From Microbaculum sp051390635 (GTDB taxonomy: Bacteria; Pseudomonadota; Alphaproteobacteria; Rhizobiales; Tepidamorphaceae): DNA of 64,000 nt. A program made the position numbers and the translations under genes. The stretch spans positions 496,001 to 560,000 of the forward strand of contig NZ_JBPODT010000001.1 of assembly GCF_051390635.1 (NCBI RefSeq). The letters run 5' to 3'. Positions 56,115-64,000 of this stretch are shown here, in pieces (the stretch's first letter is position 1; the number at the start of each line of letters is the position of its first letter). Below the pieces are notes generated by a model, which did no database searches, had not been told where the DNA came from, and saw only the letters and a list, made by a program, of their open reading frames with translations.

Positions 56115-56217
56115 CGCATATCCTCCCTGCCGGTTCGCGGCGTCCTCCACTCTTGAGCTACCTAGCGCGCGCTGTCCGTCCGGCCACGGCGCCGGTTCGG
56201 TCCGCTTGTCACCGGCG

Positions 56218-56601
56218 CTACGGGTTCGCCGCCGGCCGCCGCATCGTGACGGCGGACAGGGCGACGGCCAGCCAGCCGGCCAGCATGACGACCCCGCCGG
56301 CCGGTGCCGCCATGAAGAAGAGCCGCCCGTAGGCGAGCGCCCGCATTCCGACATCGGTGGAAAACAGCGCCGCGCCGGCAAACAGCAGCAACGCGGCCAC
56401 ACGCAGCACGACGTGGCGCGGCGCGAACAGCGCGAGCGCCAGCAGCGCCGGCGCATGGGCCAGGCAGATCGTCGCGACCGCATCCAGCATCCGGGGGTCG
56501 CTGCCCACATGCGAACTCGCCGCGGCCGCCGTGACACCGGCAAAGCCGAGAATTCCGGCACCAACCAGGGCCGACCTGTTCACGCCAACCTGTTCCGTCA
56601 T
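56218..56601 (-). CDS. DUF423 small membrane protein
   Basis: A 127-residue protein with four hydrophobic segments and the DUF423/YgdD layout: SALVGAGILGFAGVTAAAASSHVGSDPRMLDAVATICLAHAPALLALALF (about residues 10-60), LRVAALLLFAGAALFSTDVGMRAL (about 66-88) and FFMAAPAGGVVMLAGWLAVALSAV (about 95-118). It lacks the usual AFGAHGL start of the family, which is replaced by AAAASSHVG, so it is a divergent member. The function of the family is unknown. Confidence 0.82.
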   Translation of the reverse strand: MTEQVGVNRSALVGAGILGFAGVTAAAASSHVGSDPRMLDAVATICLAHAPALLALALFAPRHVVLRVAALLLFAGAALFSTDVGMRALAYGRLFFMAAPAGGVVMLAGWLAVALSAVTMRRPAANP

Positions 56602-56910
56602 GGGTGTTCCCCCGTACCCGATGCGCCCCGGCGGCGTCCGTCAGGATGCCGCGTCGATCGTGGCCGGCAATGCCGTCCCGCTGTTCAATGACTGATACAC
56701 CACGCAGTCGCGTTCGGTAAGCGACACAAGCTGATCCATCGTGTCCGGCGGAACGACGACGCTCATCAATCCCGCCGAACCCACACAGGCAATTCCGTCC
56801 TGTACGGGTCACCCCACGGAATAGCGCCGACTTACAAAATTTGATAAGCTGATTAAGTTCGAACCGCGTCCACAAGGAGGGCGCTAGCGCTAGCAAGGGA
56901 ATTTTCAGTC
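56602..56910. other. 309-bp region with one possible small gene and a promoter
   Basis: It holds a possible 41-residue frame on the minus strand (56641-56766) and, at 56820-56910, an A+T-rich promoter-like segment for the secreted-protein gene at 56911. The palindrome GCTAGCGCTAGC lies at 56883-56894. No terminator is seen. Confidence 0.45.
56641..56766 (-). CDS. Possible 41-residue small protein
   Basis: The minus-strand frame MSVVVPPDTMDQLVSLTER continues with DCVVYQSLNSGTALPATIDAAS to a TGA stop. Codon third positions are G/C-rich like real genes here, but the frame is too short to trust and lacks a strong ribosome binding site. It may be a remnant of a longer gene. Confidence 0.25.
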   Translation of the reverse strand: MSVVVPPDTMDQLVSLTERDCVVYQSLNSGTALPATIDAAS

Positions 56911-57576
56911 ATGACAAAGATTATTGGCACGACCGGCCTTTTGGCCGCCGCGATGGTAATGACCGGCGGATTTGCCTTACCTTTCGCGCTACCCGGAGAC
57001 GCCTCCGCCCAGACCGCCACCAATCTTGTATGCCGGGGCTGCGTCGACACCCGAGACATCCGCAACAAGGCGGTAACGTCCAAGAAAATCAGGAACGGGC
57101 AGGTCAAACCGATCGACCTTCACAGAAGTGCGAAGCCCGCGGCGGCCAACTTCAGCAGCGTCAACGGTGAAGACGCCGGCACTCTTCCGACGACCGATAC
57201 CGTCGTTGCCCAGGTCACCATGGAGCTTCCGGCCCCCGGCGTCGTTATCGCGAATGCCGGCGGCTGGGCCGTATTCAACGACAACCCTTCAAGCATTCTG
57301 TGCGCGATCAGTAAAACGCCTACGACCTCTGGCCAACCCTTTATCATCGCGCAGAACCACAACGAGGCGAACGCGCGCCGGATGCCGACGCCCGTGACAC
57401 GTGGCTTCGTGGAGGACACCGCCGGCAGCCACACCTACTATTTCGTCTGCCGCACGCATCTGGGAAGCTCGGGCCATAACGATGCTATGCTGACGACTGT
57501 TTACGTTCCGCAGCTTTCCGGCCCTGTTCCCGCATCGGCGTCGGCCGAAGGGGCGGCAGGCAGCTCTGTGGACTGA
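56911..57576 (+). CDS. Secreted protein of unknown function with RNKAVTSKKI-type motif
   Basis: A 221-residue protein with a signal peptide (about residues 1-33, ending DASAQ). Just after it is CRGCVDTRDIRNKAVTSKKIRNGQVKPIDL (about 41-70, given in full only to this point), a pattern (RDIxNxAVTSKKIxNGxV) I associate with secreted proteins of actinobacteria and some proteobacteria. The remaining 140 residues (VTMELPAPGVVIANAGGWAVFNDN ... SHTYYFVCRTHLGSSGHNDAMLTTVYVPQ) look like a beta-sandwich with several cysteines. Function unknown. A strong terminator follows at 57652. Confidence 0.75.
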   Translation: MTKIIGTTGLLAAAMVMTGGFALPFALPGDASAQTATNLVCRGCVDTRDIRNKAVTSKKIRNGQVKPIDLHRSAKPAAANFSSVNGEDAGTLPTTDTVVAQVTMELPAPGVVIANAGGWAVFNDNPSSILCAISKTPTTSGQPFIIAQNHNEANARRMPTPVTRGFVEDTAGSHTYYFVCRTHLGSSGHNDAMLTTVYVPQLSGPVPASASAEGAAGSSVD

Positions 57577-57651
57577 CGTCCGTCCGCCCGGATTTCTCCG
57601 GCGGAGCAATGCATCAGTGATATCGACCGGTTCGCCGGTTCGGATCGCAAC

Positions 57652-57686
57652 AAGGGCCAGGTCTCGACAACCTGGCCCTTTGTTCT
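57652..57686 (+). terminator. Intrinsic terminator between secreted-protein gene and cls
   Basis: AAGGGCCAGGT (57652-57662) pairs perfectly with ACCTGGCCCTT (57670-57680) around a 7-nt loop, followed by TGTTCTT. It follows the plus-strand gene by 76 bp and faces the convergent cls gene, for which the opposite strand gives a shorter T-rich tail; it probably serves both. Confidence 0.82.
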
Positions 57687-57708
57687 TGGGTCACGCCGGA
57701 CCAACGCC

Positions 57709-59190
57709 TCACAGCAGCGGGCTGACAAGCCGGAACGTGTTGTCGATGAAGCGCTCGCGGAACGGGCGCGCGGCCCAGGCGTCGGCGTCCAGCGGGTCGG
57801 AATCGGCGATGTACTGATGCTGCAGGTGGCGTAGCCGCTCGGTGAACTCGCTGCCATAGACGAACAGCGATACCTCGAAGTTCAGCCACAGGCTGCGCAT
57901 GTCGAGATTGACGGTGCCGAACATCGCGATCTCGCCGTCGACCGTGATCGACTTTGTGTGCAGCAGACCGTCCCGGTAGAAGCGGATTTCCACGCCCATG
58001 CCGAAAAGCTCGTCGAAGTAGGTGCGGCTGGCGTGGCGCGACAGGAAGGAGTCGATCTTCTCCGGCAGGACGAGGACGACCTTCACCCCCCGCCCGGCCG
58101 CCCCGCGCAGCGCCCGCAGCAAAGCCTCGTCGGGCACGAAATAGGGCGTCGTCAGGACCAGTTCCTTCCGCGCCGCGTTGATCAGCGCGAGCAGCATCAG
58201 AAGCAGTCCGTCGTCTGTCTCGCCCGGGCCCGAGGCGATTACCTGGATGTCGGTGTCGCCCTTCGGCGCCGCGAGGTCCAGCTTGGAATCGCGGATCAGG
58301 TCGTCGATGGAGGCCGCAACCTCCATCGCCCAGTCGCCGACCACGACGGCCGCCAGCAGCGTCACCGCCCGGCCCTCGACCCGCACCATCGCGTCGATCC
58401 ACTCGCCGACGCCCGCGTCCTGCTTGAAAAAGCGCGGATCGACGAGGTTCATGCTGCCGGTCCAGCCGACCTTGCCGTCGATCACGACGATCTTGCGATG
58501 CAGCCTGAGATCGGTGCGCCCGAAGATCGCCCGCCAGGGGCCGACGGGCAGTGCCGGCAGCACCTCGATGCCGGCCGCCGTCATCTCCGTGGGCTGACGC
58601 CCCTTCCACCACGGCCGCCCGCCGAGCGCGTCGACCAGGACGCGGCAGGTCACGCCGCGCGCCACCGCCCGCTTCAGCGCCTCCAGGACGAGATCGGCGT
58701 CCCCGCCCTGGTTCCAGATGTAGAACTCCATCAGCACGCTCGTCTCGGCCGCGTCGATGTCGGCGGCGATCGCGTGCAGGATCTCGTTCGGTTTGGAATG
58801 AAGCGTCAGCTCGGAACCGGCGATCGCCGAAGCCCCGGCGATCGACTGGCCGAGCCGATGGATACCGGCGGCTTTCGGGTCGTGGCGCGACCAGTCGACC
58901 GCGGCTCTGCCGTCGCGCACCAGCCGCTCGCTCAGGCGATGCATGTCGGCGCGCAGATGGCCGAGCTCGGCCGCGCGCCGGCCGCCCGTGCGCCGCTCCC
59001 CGATCAGCAGATAGATCGCCGCGCCGCCGAACGGCACGGCGAACACCAGGAAGAGCCAGGCGAGCGCTACGCCGGTCGCCGGCCGCTTCATGATCACGCG
59101 CACGGCGATCACCGCCACCAGCGTCATGTGCAGGATGGCCGTGTAGGTCAGCGACTGGGCGAGGAAAGCGACGGTCGACTGGGCGATCAT
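57709..59190 (-). CDS. cls: Cardiolipin synthase (phospholipase D type)
   Basis: A 493-residue membrane enzyme that condenses phosphatidylglycerol to cardiolipin. Two N-terminal membrane segments (about residues 15-33 and 40-62) precede two HKD motifs: HRKIVVIDGKVGWTGSMN (about 233-250) and HTKSITVDGEIAMFGTVN (about 413-430), each of the form HxKxxxxDxxxxxxGSxN (Thr replaces Ser in the second). The C-terminus ends in RPFRERFIDNTFRLVSPLL, typical of Cls. ATG at 59190 (MIAQSTVAFLAQ); longer frames upstream are not needed. It is convergent with the secreted-protein gene, with a shared terminator between. Confidence 0.95.
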   Translation of the reverse strand: MIAQSTVAFLAQSLTYTAILHMTLVAVIAVRVIMKRPATGVALAWLFLVFAVPFGGAAIYLLIGERRTGGRRAAELGHLRADMHRLSERLVRDGRAAVDWSRHDPKAAGIHRLGQSIAGASAIAGSELTLHSKPNEILHAIAADIDAAETSVLMEFYIWNQGGDADLVLEALKRAVARGVTCRVLVDALGGRPWWKGRQPTEMTAAGIEVLPALPVGPWRAIFGRTDLRLHRKIVVIDGKVGWTGSMNLVDPRFFKQDAGVGEWIDAMVRVEGRAVTLLAAVVVGDWAMEVAASIDDLIRDSKLDLAAPKGDTDIQVIASGPGETDDGLLLMLLALINAARKELVLTTPYFVPDEALLRALRGAAGRGVKVVLVLPEKIDSFLSRHASRTYFDELFGMGVEIRFYRDGLLHTKSITVDGEIAMFGTVNLDMRSLWLNFEVSLFVYGSEFTERLRHLQHQYIADSDPLDADAWAARPFRERFIDNTFRLVSPLL

Positions 59191-59351
59191 CGCCGGCGCG
59201 CTCCGCAGCCGGTATGGGGAAAGGATTCGCTCACGGCGCACAGATTCCGTCGCCGACGGCACTTATGCAAGGCCGAATGCGGCGCTGAAGAGCCGTAAGG
59301 GTCACGCCCCGCCGCCAGGCATCCGATCCGCCACCACACCGATGGACGCCC

Positions 59352-60155
59352 CTAGCCCGCCTTGTCGATCCGGGTGGCCAGCTTCAGCTCGATGAGCTCG
59401 TCGGGCGTGAAATAGAACAATTCGTCCTTCGGTGTTTCCATCGCATGGATCCAAACGCGCGGATCGACGCCCATCTCCATGAGGAACCGCTGGCACTCGG
59501 CCGAGACGGCCTGCGCGTTATCCATGCCCGAGGCCGGGGTACCGGCCGCCTCGTCGGCGGCGAACACGCGGTGCACGCCGATCGAGGCGGTCGGTGCGGC
59601 CACCCGTTCCCTGCCGCCGGCGAAAACCAGCGGGCAGGACGAGGCGCAATAGCTGCCGGGCCCGATCTCGGTGTTGAAGCCCGCCTCGCGGATCAGCGTG
59701 GCGATTACCAGCGCATCGGCGACCGAGCCGCCCGGCGAATTGAGTACCACGGTGTCGATATAGCCGCCGCGTCTCTCGATTTCCTCGGCGAAACGGCGGG
59801 CCGAGCCCGGCTCTATCGCGCCGTCGAACAGGAGCTTGCCGCCGTCGACCAGCTCGAACGTCGCCGGGTTGCGCAGCGTCGCCGCCGTCTTCGGGTCGGT
59901 GACGACCGGCCCGGTCTTGCCCTCGCGGATCGACGGCAGATAAGGCACGTCGTCGGGGGCCATGAGCCCCGGAAACACCGGATCTGCGTCCGTCGGGATC
60001 TGCTTCTGCAGGTCGGCGAGATCGAGGCCGAGCACCACGAACGTGGCGACCAGAAGCCCGCGGAACGACCACAGCAGGACGTGCTCGTCCGGCCGGCCGT
60101 TCAGCCAGCGCCGGAATCGGCCCTCGGGCTCGCGGATATGCGCGTTCTCACTCAA
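59352..60155 (-). CDS. Membrane-anchored ClpP-like serine protease (COG3904 type)
   Basis: A 267-residue protein with one membrane segment (about residues 27-46, LWSFRGLLVATFVVLGLDLA) and a ClpP-fold domain from about 95: ATFELVDGGKLLFDGAIEPGSARRFAEEIERRGGYIDTVVLNSPGGSVADALVIATLIREAGFNTEIGPGSYCASSCPLVFAGGRERVAAPTASIGVHRV. The nucleophile is expected to be a Ser of SYCASSCPLVF, and NSPGGS builds the oxyanion hole. The domain should lie in the periplasm. It appears to start with TTG at 60155, whose last bases overlap the TGA of the upstream membrane-protein gene; no in-frame ATG or GTG exists before the core. That overlap implies tight coupling of the two products. Confidence 0.82.
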   Translation of the reverse strand: MSENAHIREPEGRFRRWLNGRPDEHVLLWSFRGLLVATFVVLGLDLADLQKQIPTDADPVFPGLMAPDDVPYLPSIREGKTGPVVTDPKTAATLRNPATFELVDGGKLLFDGAIEPGSARRFAEEIERRGGYIDTVVLNSPGGSVADALVIATLIREAGFNTEIGPGSYCASSCPLVFAGGRERVAAPTASIGVHRVFAADEAAGTPASGMDNAQAVSAECQRFLMEMGVDPRVWIHAMETPKDELFYFTPDELIELKLATRIDKAG

Positions 60156-61495
60156 TCCTTCTTCTCCGGCCGCCCCCCGAACGGCGTGGTGGTGAACGGC
60201 GTGACCACACCGACGGGCACCGGCGTGTCGGCGTCCCAGCCTTTCGCCGGCGGGGCCAGCGGCAGCTCCGGCTCGTCCACTCTCTCCGGCACGCCCTGCG
60301 GCACCGCCTTCGCCTTGCGGCCCTCGTCCTCCACCTCGCGCAGGATGCGCATGGCGGTCAGCAGGTCGGCGGCCGACATGGTGGAGGCGCCGGCGGCCGG
60401 CTCGCCCTCGCGGCGAATGCCGGCATGGACGACACACAGGATCAGCACCAGCACCGCCGGCAGCAGGTCGATGGAGATGGCCCCTGCCCAGCTCGGTAGG
60501 AAGTCGGGGGCGTAGCGCAGCACCGCTTCCGCCGTCGTCAGCGGCTCGAAGCGCTCCGGCCGCACCGGCTGCGTCGACAGGATCTGCTCGGCGGCGGCGG
60601 CAAGCTGTTCGGACTGCGCCGCGACGGCGGCCTCGACATTGCCGACGACCACGCTCTGGCGCTCGGCGAGATCGGCGCTACCGCCGTCGGCGATCGGGGC
60701 GATGAAGCCGCGGGCGAGATCCTCCGCCGCCCGCTTCACCGCCGGCGCGACCGAGGTCTGTTGCAGCGACGCGATGACGCCCATCAGGGCCATGGATTCG
60801 CCGGCGAAGGCGTCCGCGCGCGGATTGATCGGCCCGCGCGCCGAAACCAGTTCGCGCATGCGCGCGATGTGCTTGCCCCCCTGCTCGTAGAGCTGGTTCA
60901 CGCGGCCCGCCGACGCTTCCACCTCATCGCCGAGCTGGTCGATCTGCCGCGACATCTGGGTCAGGAGCTGCACCACGGTGCCGGACCCGGAAGTGCCGGT
61001 CAGCGAGCCCTGCCGCCGCTCGTCCTCGGCGAGCTGGGCGAAGCGCAGCGAGGCCATCTGGATGTCGGGCAGCAGGCTCTGTGCCGACAACGCGTTGGTA
61101 TGGGCCTGGTCGAGATCGGTGACGAAGGTCTCGAGCTTGTTGGCGAGATGCTGCTCCAGTGCCGCCGAGCCCGCCAGCGCCGCCGCATTCAGCCACGACG
61201 ACATGGCCACGATCATCACCGATCCGAGCCCCATGGCGATAAACAGCAACAGCCGGCTCACGCCGTCTCGCACATGCGGCATGAAGCGCATCAGGAACGA
61301 CCAGAACGCGTAGATGCCGACCGAGACGGCCGCCGAATAGATGATTGCGGCGAAAAACACGAGCATCGCCGAGCCGTCGAGCAGCTCGCGCACGCCCAGA
61401 TAGGTGTAGACTCCGCTCGCCAGCGCCAGGACGGCGAGCGTCAGTCTGGTGGTTAGATCAAGACTGGAGACTGCCTGACGCAGCATGACGGCCAA
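60152..61495 (-). CDS. Membrane protein with long helical soluble domain, partner of ClpP-like protease
   Basis: Not a family I recognise. The 447-residue product has three N-terminal membrane segments (about residues 18-36, 42-66 and 82-102), a long helical region (about 105-335; AGSAALEQHLANKLETFVTDLDQAHTNALSAQ..., MSRQIDQLGDEVEASAGRVNQLYEQGGKHIARMREL), a fourth membrane segment (about 348-366, ISIDLLPAVLVLILCVVHAGI) and a proline-rich cytoplasmic tail. The helical domain should face the periplasm. Its stop overlaps the TTG start of the ClpP-like protease, so the two are made together. A substrate-receptor or scaffold role is possible but unproven. An inverted repeat lies 41 bp upstream. 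Confidence 0.75.
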   Translation of the reverse strand: MAVMLRQAVSSLDLTTRLTLAVLALASGVYTYLGVRELLDGSAMLVFFAAIIYSAAVSVGIYAFWSFLMRFMPHVRDGVSRLLLFIAMGLGSVMIVAMSSWLNAAALAGSAALEQHLANKLETFVTDLDQAHTNALSAQSLLPDIQMASLRFAQLAEDERRQGSLTGTSGSGTVVQLLTQMSRQIDQLGDEVEASAGRVNQLYEQGGKHIARMRELVSARGPINPRADAFAGESMALMGVIASLQQTSVAPAVKRAAEDLARGFIAPIADGGSADLAERQSVVVGNVEAAVAAQSEQLAAAAEQILSTQPVRPERFEPLTTAEAVLRYAPDFLPSWAGAISIDLLPAVLVLILCVVHAGIRREGEPAAGASTMSAADLLTAMRILREVEDEGRKAKAVPQGVPERVDEPELPLAPPAKGWDADTPVPVGVVTPFTTTPFGGRPEKKD

Positions 61496-61535
61496 CCCCT
61501 CGCCCGCAAGAACGGGTTTCCCTCCGACGCCGCAT

Positions 61536-61553
61536 CATTAACAGAGGTTAATG
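61536..61553. promoter_or_regulatory. Inverted repeat upstream of the membrane-protein/ClpP-like cassette
   Basis: CATTAAC (61536-61542) and GTTAATG (61547-61553) are perfect 7-bp arms around AGAG. It begins 41 bp before the start at 61495, a suitable operator position. A related CATGGTTAACTGTGG lies at about 61593-61607. Which protein binds is unknown. Confidence 0.5.
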
Positions 61554-61612
61554 GTGCCAGATTGTGGCGGCCCGCGCGAGGGAGGCGTCACGGCATGGTT
61601 AACTGTGGAAAG

Positions 61613-62908
61613 TTAGGTTCCGGGCCCGGCCCCAGGCCCCTCCGGTGAACCTGCCCCAGGACCTGCAGTACGGGCCCGTCCGGCGCGCGAAACCAGCGGG
61701 CCGTAGCGTAAGACAAAGCCGCAGAACGCCAGGATCCAGACTGCCGCTGCGGCGATCAGCAGTTCGGATCTGGCGGCGTCGATCATCCCCGCCAGGACAC
61801 GCAGGATCGCGGCCGCCGCCACGCCGGCGTAGATCGCCACGGTCGCCCGATCGGCGACGAGCGCCAGGCCCGCATGGCCGAGCGCTCCGCGCGTCATCAC
61901 CGCCAGCGTCATCAGGCCAATTGCCCCCGTCATCCACAGATGCACCGCGGTACCGGTCGCCAGGACGTCGGGCCTCAGGATCGAGATTCCGACCGCCAGG
62001 AACCCCATCGGCACGAAGGCATAGGCCGCGTGCAGCACAAACAGCAGCGGCTCCGCCCGTGTCCGCAGCCCGGCCCAGCGCGACAGGCGCACGGTGTGGG
62101 CGAGGCCCGCGACACCCAGTGCCGCCCCGCTCGCCGCCGCCGCCGGCGCGACGACCCAGGCGCCGAGCGCACCGGCGGTGAGAAGCAGCGTCGCGGTGTC
62201 GAACCGGCCGTAGGGCGCCGGCCCGGGACCGGTCCCGAGGGCCGCGAGCCAGTCGCGCGTGAAGCGCGGCACGATACGCCCGCCGATCATCGCGATGAGA
62301 CCGACCACCGCCGCCAGCCCGAGACGCAGGAACCGGTCGGGCGCACCGGTCGCGATCGCCTCCGCGTGGAAGCCGGCATTGGCGACCGCGATCACCGCCA
62401 CCAGTCCGACCGTCTTGAGGTTACGCCAGTTCCGCCCCATTACGATCTCGCGCAGGATTACAAATCCAAGGGCAACCAGGAACAGGCTGTCGGTCGCCGC
62501 CGCCGCGGTGGCGCCGGTCGTCCCGCCACCGGCGGCGAGCGCCAGGCGGCCGGCGAGCCACAAGGCGAACAGCGCGACCAGCACCGGCTCCGCGACGGGC
62601 GGACGGGACGCCCAGTTCGGAACCGCCGTCAGCAGGAAACCGGCGACGACGGCGCCGACATAGCCGAACAGCATCTCGTGGGCATGCCAGGAGACCGGCC
62701 CGTGGAGCGGGCCGTGGCTGCCTGCGAGCATCGCGGAACCGAGGCCGGCGTCAAAATTCAGGGGACCGCCGGCATCCGCCAGCGCACCGACCGAGAGCGC
62801 CATCGCCAGCGCCGCCCATGCCGCCCCGCCAAGGAAAAACAGACGATCCGCCGGCCGCCGACCGGCGCTGAAGAAGGATGTTCTGTCCGGCGACGTCCTG
62901 TCGGCCAT
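61613..62908 (-). CDS. nnrS: NnrS family membrane protein
   Basis: A 431-residue haem- and copper-associated membrane protein linked to nitric oxide resistance in alpha- and betaproteobacteria. About twelve hydrophobic segments. Family stretches: DRLFFLGGAAWAALAMALSVG near the N-terminus, SWHAHEMLFGYVGAVVAGFLLTAVPNWASRPPVAEPVLVALFALWLAGRLAL (about residues 72-123; the WHxHEMLFGY motif is diagnostic), GRIVPRFTRDWLAALG (about 208-223), and HLWMTGAIGLMTLAVMTRGALGHAG near 325-348. No Nnr/Fnr-type regulator gene or denitrification gene is nearby. Confidence 0.95.
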   Translation of the reverse strand: MADRTSPDRTSFFSAGRRPADRLFFLGGAAWAALAMALSVGALADAGGPLNFDAGLGSAMLAGSHGPLHGPVSWHAHEMLFGYVGAVVAGFLLTAVPNWASRPPVAEPVLVALFALWLAGRLALAAGGGTTGATAAAATDSLFLVALGFVILREIVMGRNWRNLKTVGLVAVIAVANAGFHAEAIATGAPDRFLRLGLAAVVGLIAMIGGRIVPRFTRDWLAALGTGPGPAPYGRFDTATLLLTAGALGAWVVAPAAAASGAALGVAGLAHTVRLSRWAGLRTRAEPLLFVLHAAYAFVPMGFLAVGISILRPDVLATGTAVHLWMTGAIGLMTLAVMTRGALGHAGLALVADRATVAIYAGVAAAAILRVLAGMIDAARSELLIAAAAVWILAFCGFVLRYGPLVSRAGRARTAGPGAGSPEGPGAGPGT

Positions 62909-62998
62909 GCGATTGTCCCGCCTCGCGCGGGATCAATACAGCCGGCGGCCTGTCGTCCAATGCGACCAATGGTCTGTGCTGCAATCCGCAGCGGGCAA

Positions 62999-63766
62999 TC
63001 ACTCCCCCGCGAGGAACCGTGCGTGCAGCGCCTCAGCCTCGTCCGCCCGCGCCCGTAGCGCCGTATCCTTGTCGAGCGACGCCACCAGCGCCGCCGCAAT
63101 CTCCCGCTTGACGGTGTCGCGCAGGGGATTGGGCATCGACCGGAAGCCGAACCGGCGTTTGCGCGATCGCGTCGTCTCCGCGCTCTGGAAGTCCGTGCCG
63201 AAACGCGCGTTCACCGCCTCGATGACGTCGGCAATGTCGCCCGTGGCCTGTTCGAACGGGACGACGACCATCGCTCCACGAAGGGGCAGCAGCGGGCGAT
63301 AGAACCCGGTCCACCAGCGCAGGGCGCCCTCGAAATCCGGCCCGTTCTCGATCAGCACACCGCCCGCGATCCCCGCGCCCTCGCGCTGCGCACCGCCGGC
63401 CGGGTCGGCCTCGCCCGCGGCCCGCCGTTGGCGCGCCTCCTCCAGCATGGCCAGCAGCGAGACGACGGCATCGCGCGGCGGGCGGACGAGCGCGACCGCC
63501 GGAATGCCCCAGTCGGCGGCGCGGATGAGCTGGGCGGCGTGGTGCTTGTGATGGGCGATGGCGACCGGCCGGCTCTGGCGCAGCCGGAAATGGGTCACGG
63601 TGGTGGAATTGGCCGAGCGCGGAAAGCCCTCGATGACGATGTCGGTGTCGCGGCCGACGCAGAGCCGGTCGTGGGTGCCGGTCAGCCGGCGCAGGCCGAA
63701 ATAGAGTCTTGGCCGCGCCGAGGCCGCCAGGACCGCGCGATGACGCAGCCGTCCGAACCCGCTCAT
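62999..63766 (-). CDS. Sulfotransferase-like protein
   Basis: A 255-residue protein with a PAPS-binding-loop-like segment IVIEGFPRSANSTTVTHFRL (about residues 43-62), comparable to GFPRSGTT in sulfotransferases, followed by AIAHHKHHAAQLIRAADWGIPAVALVRPPRDAVVSLLAM (about 69-107), where RPPRDAVVS matches the second (3'-phosphate) motif RxPxDxxxS. A histidine pair in HHKHH replaces the usual spacing. The rest (WWTGFYRPLLPLRGAMVVVPFEQATGDIADVIEAVNARFG) fits the family's C-terminal half. The substrate is unknown. ATG at 63766 was chosen; an open frame extends further upstream. Confidence 0.82.
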   Translation of the reverse strand: MSGFGRLRHRAVLAASARPRLYFGLRRLTGTHDRLCVGRDTDIVIEGFPRSANSTTVTHFRLRQSRPVAIAHHKHHAAQLIRAADWGIPAVALVRPPRDAVVSLLAMLEEARQRRAAGEADPAGGAQREGAGIAGGVLIENGPDFEGALRWWTGFYRPLLPLRGAMVVVPFEQATGDIADVIEAVNARFGTDFQSAETTRSRKRRFGFRSMPNPLRDTVKREIAAALVASLDKDTALRARADEAEALHARFLAGE

Positions 63767-64000
63767 CGGCTCACCATCCCTCTCGATACACCCGACGATA
63801 CGGCCGACTGGATAGCCGTGCGGAAAACCGGGCGCAAGGAAGCGGGCACCGGCCCCCGCCACATCCGTTCATGCATCTGCCGGTCCGGCATGGTGAATAC
63901 CGGCCACCCCGTCCGCACGTAGAGCCGCCACGATCGAAGGCGCGGCCGAAATCCTCTGGTCATTACTTGAATTGCGCGACGTCGACAAGCCAAACCTCGG
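63767..64000. other. Window edge, no confident gene
   Basis: On the minus strand one frame is open from the window edge to a stop at 63763-63765 that overlaps the sulfotransferase start (ATGA). It could be the 3' end of a gene that continues beyond the window, since such coupling is common here, but its codons (many CGG, ATG and TGG) do not look convincing. Nothing else is recognisable. Confidence 0.35.

Noticed and set aside
61536..61553. CtrA binding site (TTAA-N7-TTAA)
   Set aside because: The two TTAA blocks are separated by 6 bp, not 7; kept only as an inverted repeat of unknown binder.
63763..63993. A 76-codon gene upstream of the sulfotransferase
   Set aside because: Poor codon character and no family match; noted only as an uncertain edge region because the frame is open to the window end and overlaps the next start.

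Overview
The window is GC-rich, with mostly small gaps and many ATGA-type stop/start overlaps. It reads as chromosomal DNA of an alphaproteobacterium, most likely of the order Hyphomicrobiales (Rhizobiales). The evidence is the alphaproteobacterial-type RNase P RNA, the MetH/MetF/ArsR-methyltransferase operon, DUF992 and extensin-like envelope proteins, and palindromic repeats of a kind common in that group. The species cannot be named from this sequence. There is no phage, transposase, plasmid origin, CRISPR array, tRNA or rRNA.

Layout. 0-2.4 kb: start of the division and cell wall (dcw) cluster on the minus strand (mraZ-rsmH-ftsL-ftsI, the last cut by the window edge), with four 10-bp-phased TGGG boxes over the promoter. 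2.5-3.8 kb: an unknown membrane protein and rnpB. 3.9-8.7 kb: DUF3124 protein, a cyclic-nucleotide-domain protein, and a winged-helix regulator divergent from a flavin monooxygenase / flavin reductase / Old Yellow Enzyme operon. 8.8-15.5 kb: two peptidoglycan enzymes, two EamA exporters, DjlA, a ChaA-type antiporter and a holin-like protein. 15.6-20.3 kb: a second, paralogous winged-helix regulator and a fused hydantoinase/5-oxoprolinase carrying palindromic repeats upstream and inside its reading frame. 20.3-24.4 kb: part of an amino-acid ABC transporter, an agmatinase-family enzyme and a LysR regulator. 24.4-27.3 kb: TetR regulator with a CoA-ligase/enoyl-CoA hydratase operon. 27.3-38.5 kb: YiaVW, DUF3604 protein, two MFS transporters, AraC regulator and a large secreted sulfatase. 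38.6-45.5 kb: an envelope-rich stretch (DUF992-LysM protein, lipoproteins, L,D-transpeptidase, lysozyme-inhibitor-like protein, two extensin-family proteins, CGNR regulator). 45.7-51.6 kb: methionine synthesis operon. 51.7-64 kb: TrmO, enoyl-CoA hydratase, B3/4 protein, Tag, LysE, dienelactone hydrolase, DUF423, cardiolipin synthase, a two-gene membrane-protein/ClpP-like-protease cassette, NnrS and a sulfotransferase-like protein.

Most of this is ordinary core and accessory metabolism. The points most worth following are the in-frame palindromic repeat pair in the hydantoinase gene, the coupled membrane-protein/ClpP-like cassette, the domain shared by a DUF992-LysM protein and its neighbouring lipoprotein, and several clear operator candidates: the mraZ boxes, an 18-bp perfect palindrome before the ArsR-methyltransferase gene, and palindromes before the CoA-ligase and flavin monooxygenase operons. 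Positions were read by eye and no database search was run.
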